Shown piece after piece: positions 61,412-64,000 of a stretch of DNA of 64,000 nucleotides. Made by a program: the position numbers and the translations under genes. This stretch comes from Solibacillus sp040273735 (lineage in GTDB: Bacteria > Bacillota > Bacilli > Bacillales_A > Planococcaceae). The notes under the pieces are model-generated. The model had not been told where the DNA came from and ran no database searches. It worked only from the letters and a program-made list of their open reading frames with translations. Each line of letters starts with the position of its first letter. Position 1 is the stretch's first letter. The stretch lies in contig NZ_JBELZM010000003.1 in the NCBI RefSeq assembly GCF_040273735.1, positions 62,001 to 126,000 on the forward strand, given 5' to 3'.

Positions 61412-61879
61412 ATGAGATGTCCAGCTTGTCAATACAATGGGACACGCGTTGTAGACTCAAGACCTGTTGATGATAATAAAGAAATTCGCAGACGTCGTGA
61501 ATGTGAATCATGCGCCTTTCGCTTTACGACATTTGAAAAAATTGAGGAAACCCCGTTAATCGTTGTGAAAAAGGATGGTTCACGCGAGGAGTTTAGCCGT
61601 GAAAAAGTATTGCGTGGTCTAATACGAGCATGCGAAAAAAGGCCGGTTGCATTAGAACAATTAGAAGAGATTGTTTTATCGATCGAAAAAGAATTGCGCC
61701 GATTAGGCAATGCAGAAGTACGCTCGGAAGATGTCGGGGAGATGGTAATGGACCGACTTGCGAAAATTGATGAAGTGGCCTATGTACGCTTCGCATCTGT
61801 TTACCGACAATTTAAAGATATTACTGTATTTATCGAGGAACTGAAAGAAATCATGACCCGTCAGTCAAATGACAAATAA
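61412..61879 (+). CDS. nrdR: Transcriptional repressor NrdR
   Basis: NrdR senses ATP/dATP and represses ribonucleotide reductase genes. The 155-residue protein has the N-terminal zinc ribbon (Cys3, Cys6, Cys31, Cys34; MRCPACQYNGTRVVDSR) and an ATP-cone domain (about residues 49-139, VVKKDGSREEFSREKVLRGL). ATG 61412 has TAGGAGAAA upstream; an in-frame ATG 105 bases earlier lies across a hairpin and is rejected. dnaB starts 16 bases after the stop, so they are probably one operon. Confidence 0.96.
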   Translation: MRCPACQYNGTRVVDSRPVDDNKEIRRRRECESCAFRFTTFEKIEETPLIVVKKDGSREEFSREKVLRGLIRACEKRPVALEQLEEIVLSIEKELRRLGNAEVRSEDVGEMVMDRLAKIDEVAYVRFASVYRQFKDITVFIEELKEIMTRQSNDK

Positions 61880-61895
61880 GTGCTAGGAGGGATAG

Positions 61896-64000
61896 ATGGT
61901 AATGATGAATCAGCTAAATCCATATGACCATTGTGAAATTCATTGCCCTCAAACTATCACTAGTGAGCATCAGCTTGCATTGCAATTATGCTATCAGCCG
62001 ATTATCGGTGTTGAAGCTACGGCATTATACTTAAAGTTATGGGTTGAAACACAACAACACGAAAAAGCAACTTGTTTTCATAGCAACCTGCTCGATTCAT
62101 TAAGTTTTAAACCGAAGCAATTACTGGAAGCAAGAATTGTATTAGAAGCAATTGGTTTAGTGAAGTCATTTGAGAAGATGATGGACTCATATAAATCGAT
62201 GAAGTATATTTTATATCCACCATTGACTGGCCATGACTTCTTTGACGATTCGATTCTTTCTGTAGCGCTTTTACGGAAAATCGGCCGCGAACAATATGAA
62301 TCATTACGAGATAAATTATCGAAACATGATATTTCCCTAAATGGATACAAAGATGTAACATGCAGCTTTAATGATGCATTTGTTGCAATAACAGAAACTG
62401 AGCTAAAGCAAGTAATGCAGGAAAATACAGGTTCGGTAAACGAACGTTCGAAAATGTCGTACCCGTTTGAGTATGACTTATTTGATTTTAAAAGCTTCAT
62501 GATGGGGATGAGCCAAAACTTAATCCCAAGTAAATTATTTACACTGGACATTAAGATTGCCATTGCTAAATTAGCGTTTATGTATAATTTCTCTGTGACG
62601 GATATGCAAAGAATAGTGTTATTGGCATGGGATACAGATGAAGGACTTACGAAAAAAGAGCTTGAAAAACGTTGTGAAGAATACTACCAGCTGAACGTAG
62701 GTGCCGCAAAGCCGAAACTGATTAAAAAACAGGACATTTTCCGTTCGGTTGAAGTAATCAATACCGCTCCTGCAAAAACACAGCAAAATATTAATGATAA
62801 AGAAGGGTTAATCGAGTATTTAGAAAAAACCTCACCGATTGAAGTTTTCCAAAAATTTAATGGTTATTTGCCTCCGGAATCCGTTGTAATGGAATTTAAT
62901 AATTTCATTAGAAAAGGGGTTTCTTACGGCACATTGAATGTTTTGATTCATTATATTTCTATGAGTGACGAATTAAATTATAATAAAAACTTTATGAAAG
63001 TAGTCATGAATAACTGGCTGAAAAAAGGTGCAAAAACAGCTGAAAATACAATGGAAATCGCAAAGGTTGAACATAGTTACCGTGATCGTAAATCGAAAAA
63101 CTTATCGCAAATTACGGTTACGAAAAACGATTTGAATAAAGTTGAAGAAAATAATAACTCGAAAACCGATTCTCCTGATTCAGCGCTCGTTGATTATAAA
63201 AATTCTACACCTTATCAGTATTTGCTGATTTTGACTCATGGTGAAGAACCGTTTTCAGGGCATGTAAAAATAGCAGAATCGCTTTACAGTTCTTATGATA
63301 TCCCGATAGAAGTGGCGAACGTCATCATACGTCATGTGTGGGATTCGACAAAAGGCAACTTGCCGGAATCGTTTGTAGAAGCATTGGCATCTGAAATCCG
63401 GTATAATCAAATAAAAACAGCCGAACAAGCATTGGACTATATTGAAAAGCGAAATGAACGCAATCTTATTAAAGTGACAGAAGATTATTTAACGGTAGAT
63501 GATCAGTCGATTCACTATGATAAAACGGTTCCTTATTATTTCCTGAAATCACTTTATAAAGGGAAGAAGCCGGTTAAATTTATTGTCGATTTAGCCGAGG
63601 AACTCGTATTGCAGCAAGGCCTTTCAGTAGGTGCGGTCAATGTGCTAATGGAATATGCCTATAATGAGAGCAATGGGAAACTAACGAAAAACTTTGTGCA
63701 GTCTATCGCCGGTAACTGGATGTTAAACCCTCCGGCAAACGCTTTAGAAGCTCTTCGCATTGTAGAAGAAAGCGATGGATCTCAATTGAAGGCATCTAAA
63801 ATTACGATGGATACACCGCTTGCATTTAAAGTTACAGTAAAAGATATGTCAAAATGGATTCCGGCGTTCGATGAAACATTGCCATATGATTTCATGAAAA
63901 ATTTACTTAACGGTAAAGAACCGGTTGAAATGTTAGTAAAGCAAGTGGATGACCTTGTATTAAAACACGGAATTAAAGTCGGTGTTGTCAATGCCATTCT
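61896..64000 (+). CDS. dnaB: Replication initiation/membrane attachment protein DnaB, extended, incomplete at window end
   Basis: DnaB with DnaD and DnaI loads the replicative helicase at oriC and in restart. The frame is open from ATG 61896 (AGGAGGG upstream; ATGs at 61902 and 61905 are alternatives) to the window edge, at least 701 residues. Residues 1 to about 270 match the DnaB N-terminal region (YQPIIGVEATALYLKLW, FDFKSFMMGMSQNLIPSKL). A DnaB_2/DDBH2 domain starts at about 313 (SPIEVFQ). Three further diverged copies start at about 438 (TPYQYLL), 545 (VPYYFLK) and 662 (LPYDFMK, cut off). B. subtilis DnaB has about 472 residues. The position after nrdR confirms identity. Confidence 0.88.
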   Translation, partial: MVMMNQLNPYDHCEIHCPQTITSEHQLALQLCYQPIIGVEATALYLKLWVETQQHEKATCFHSNLLDSLSFKPKQLLEARIVLEAIGLVKSFEKMMDSYKSMKYILYPPLTGHDFFDDSILSVALLRKIGREQYESLRDKLSKHDISLNGYKDVTCSFNDAFVAITETELKQVMQENTGSVNERSKMSYPFEYDLFDFKSFMMGMSQNLIPSKLFTLDIKIAIAKLAFMYNFSVTDMQRIVLLAWDTDEGLTKKELEKRCEEYYQLNVGAAKPKLIKKQDIFRSVEVINTAPAKTQQNINDKEGLIEYLEKTSPIEVFQKFNGYLPPESVVMEFNNFIRKGVSYGTLNVLIHYISMSDELNYNKNFMKVVMNNWLKKGAKTAENTMEIAKVEHSYRDRKSKNLSQITVTKNDLNKVEENNNSKTDSPDSALVDYKNSTPYQYLLILTHGEEPFSGHVKIAESLYSSYDIPIEVANVIIRHVWDSTKGNLPESFVEALASEIRYNQIKTAEQALDYIEKRNERNLIKVTEDYLTVDDQSIHYDKTVPYYFLKSLYKGKKPVKFIVDLAEELVLQQGLSVGAVNVLMEYAYNESNGKLTKNFVQSIAGNWMLNPPANALEALRIVEESDGSQLKASKITMDTPLAFKVTVKDMSKWIPAFDETLPYDFMKNLLNGKEPVEMLVKQVDDLVLKHGIKVGVVNAI

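Noticed and set aside
1..64000. CRISPR arrays, insertion sequences, prophage genes, tRNA and rRNA genes, restriction or toxin-antitoxin systems
   Set aside because: I looked for repeated spacers, transposase motifs, integrases and structural RNA signatures and saw none; the window reads as conserved chromosome.

Overview
The window is a chromosomal stretch of a low-GC, endospore-forming Bacillales bacterium. An alpha/beta-type small acid-soluble spore protein gene with a forespore-type promoter and a YjcZ-family spore gene support this. Gene order from tyrS/rpsD to dnaB follows the Bacillus subtilis tyrS-rpsD-ytrP-ytsP-hisJ-ezrA-nifZ-thiI ... dnaE-accDA-pfkA-pyk-citZ-icd-mdh-phoPR-polA-mutM-coaE-gapB-nrdR-dnaB segment. 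Differences from that order suggest a Planococcaceae-type genome (Lysinibacillus/Solibacillus-like), which is inference. No rRNA, tRNA, insertion sequence, prophage or CRISPR array was seen; the DNA looks like ordinary core chromosome throughout.

Layout. 1-4.3 kb: arginine biosynthesis operon argCJBD. 4.3-7.1 kb (minus): a class A penicillin-binding protein. 7.2-8.8 kb: a tyrosine T-box and tyrS. 8.9-10.8 kb: a membrane-anchored PstS-like protein and a Yip1-family protein. 11.0-12.0 kb (minus): a small YjcZ-type gene missed by length filters, and rpsD with a structured leader. 12.4-20 kb: dgcP, then ytsP and hisJ (minus), ezrA, and nifZ-thiI for tRNA thiolation. 20-25.7 kb: SASP gene, acyl-CoA synthetase, sppA-yteJ, tpx, ytxK. 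25.7-30.5 kb: uspA, ald, an exported unknown, a prolidase and ytkL. 30.7-36.5 kb: ytoI, ytpI, nrnA, dnaE. 36.7-47.5 kb: a FadR/GntR regulator, accDA, pfkA, pyk, fxsA, ytvI, citZ, icd, mdh (fatty-acid precursor supply, lower glycolysis, TCA entry). 47.5-50 kb (minus): ssuBAC sulfonate uptake. 50.4-64 kb: phoPR, hflKC, an unknown membrane protein, polA-mutM-coaE, gapB, nrdR and a dnaB gene that runs off the window.

Regulation visible in the sequence: a Tyr T-box; a sigma-G promoter before the SASP gene; three near-identical ECF sigma (sigma-W-like) promoters before sppA-yteJ, fxsA and hflKC; two CcpN-type sites on the gapB promoter; cre-like sites at citZ; a TGGT-N3-ACCA operator at the GntR gene; and four PhoP-box-like hexamers at exact 11-bp steps after phoR. 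Most genes end in clear intrinsic terminators.

The strongest novelty is dnaB. The reading frame stays open for at least 701 codons. After a normal DnaB core it carries at least three further diverged copies of the DnaB_2 (DDBH2) domain, while B. subtilis DnaB stops at about 472 residues after one such C-terminal domain. Other oddities are a DnaE whose PHP domain has lost its histidine motif, a PhoR with a very small external sensor, and a substrate-binding domain fused to three membrane helices.
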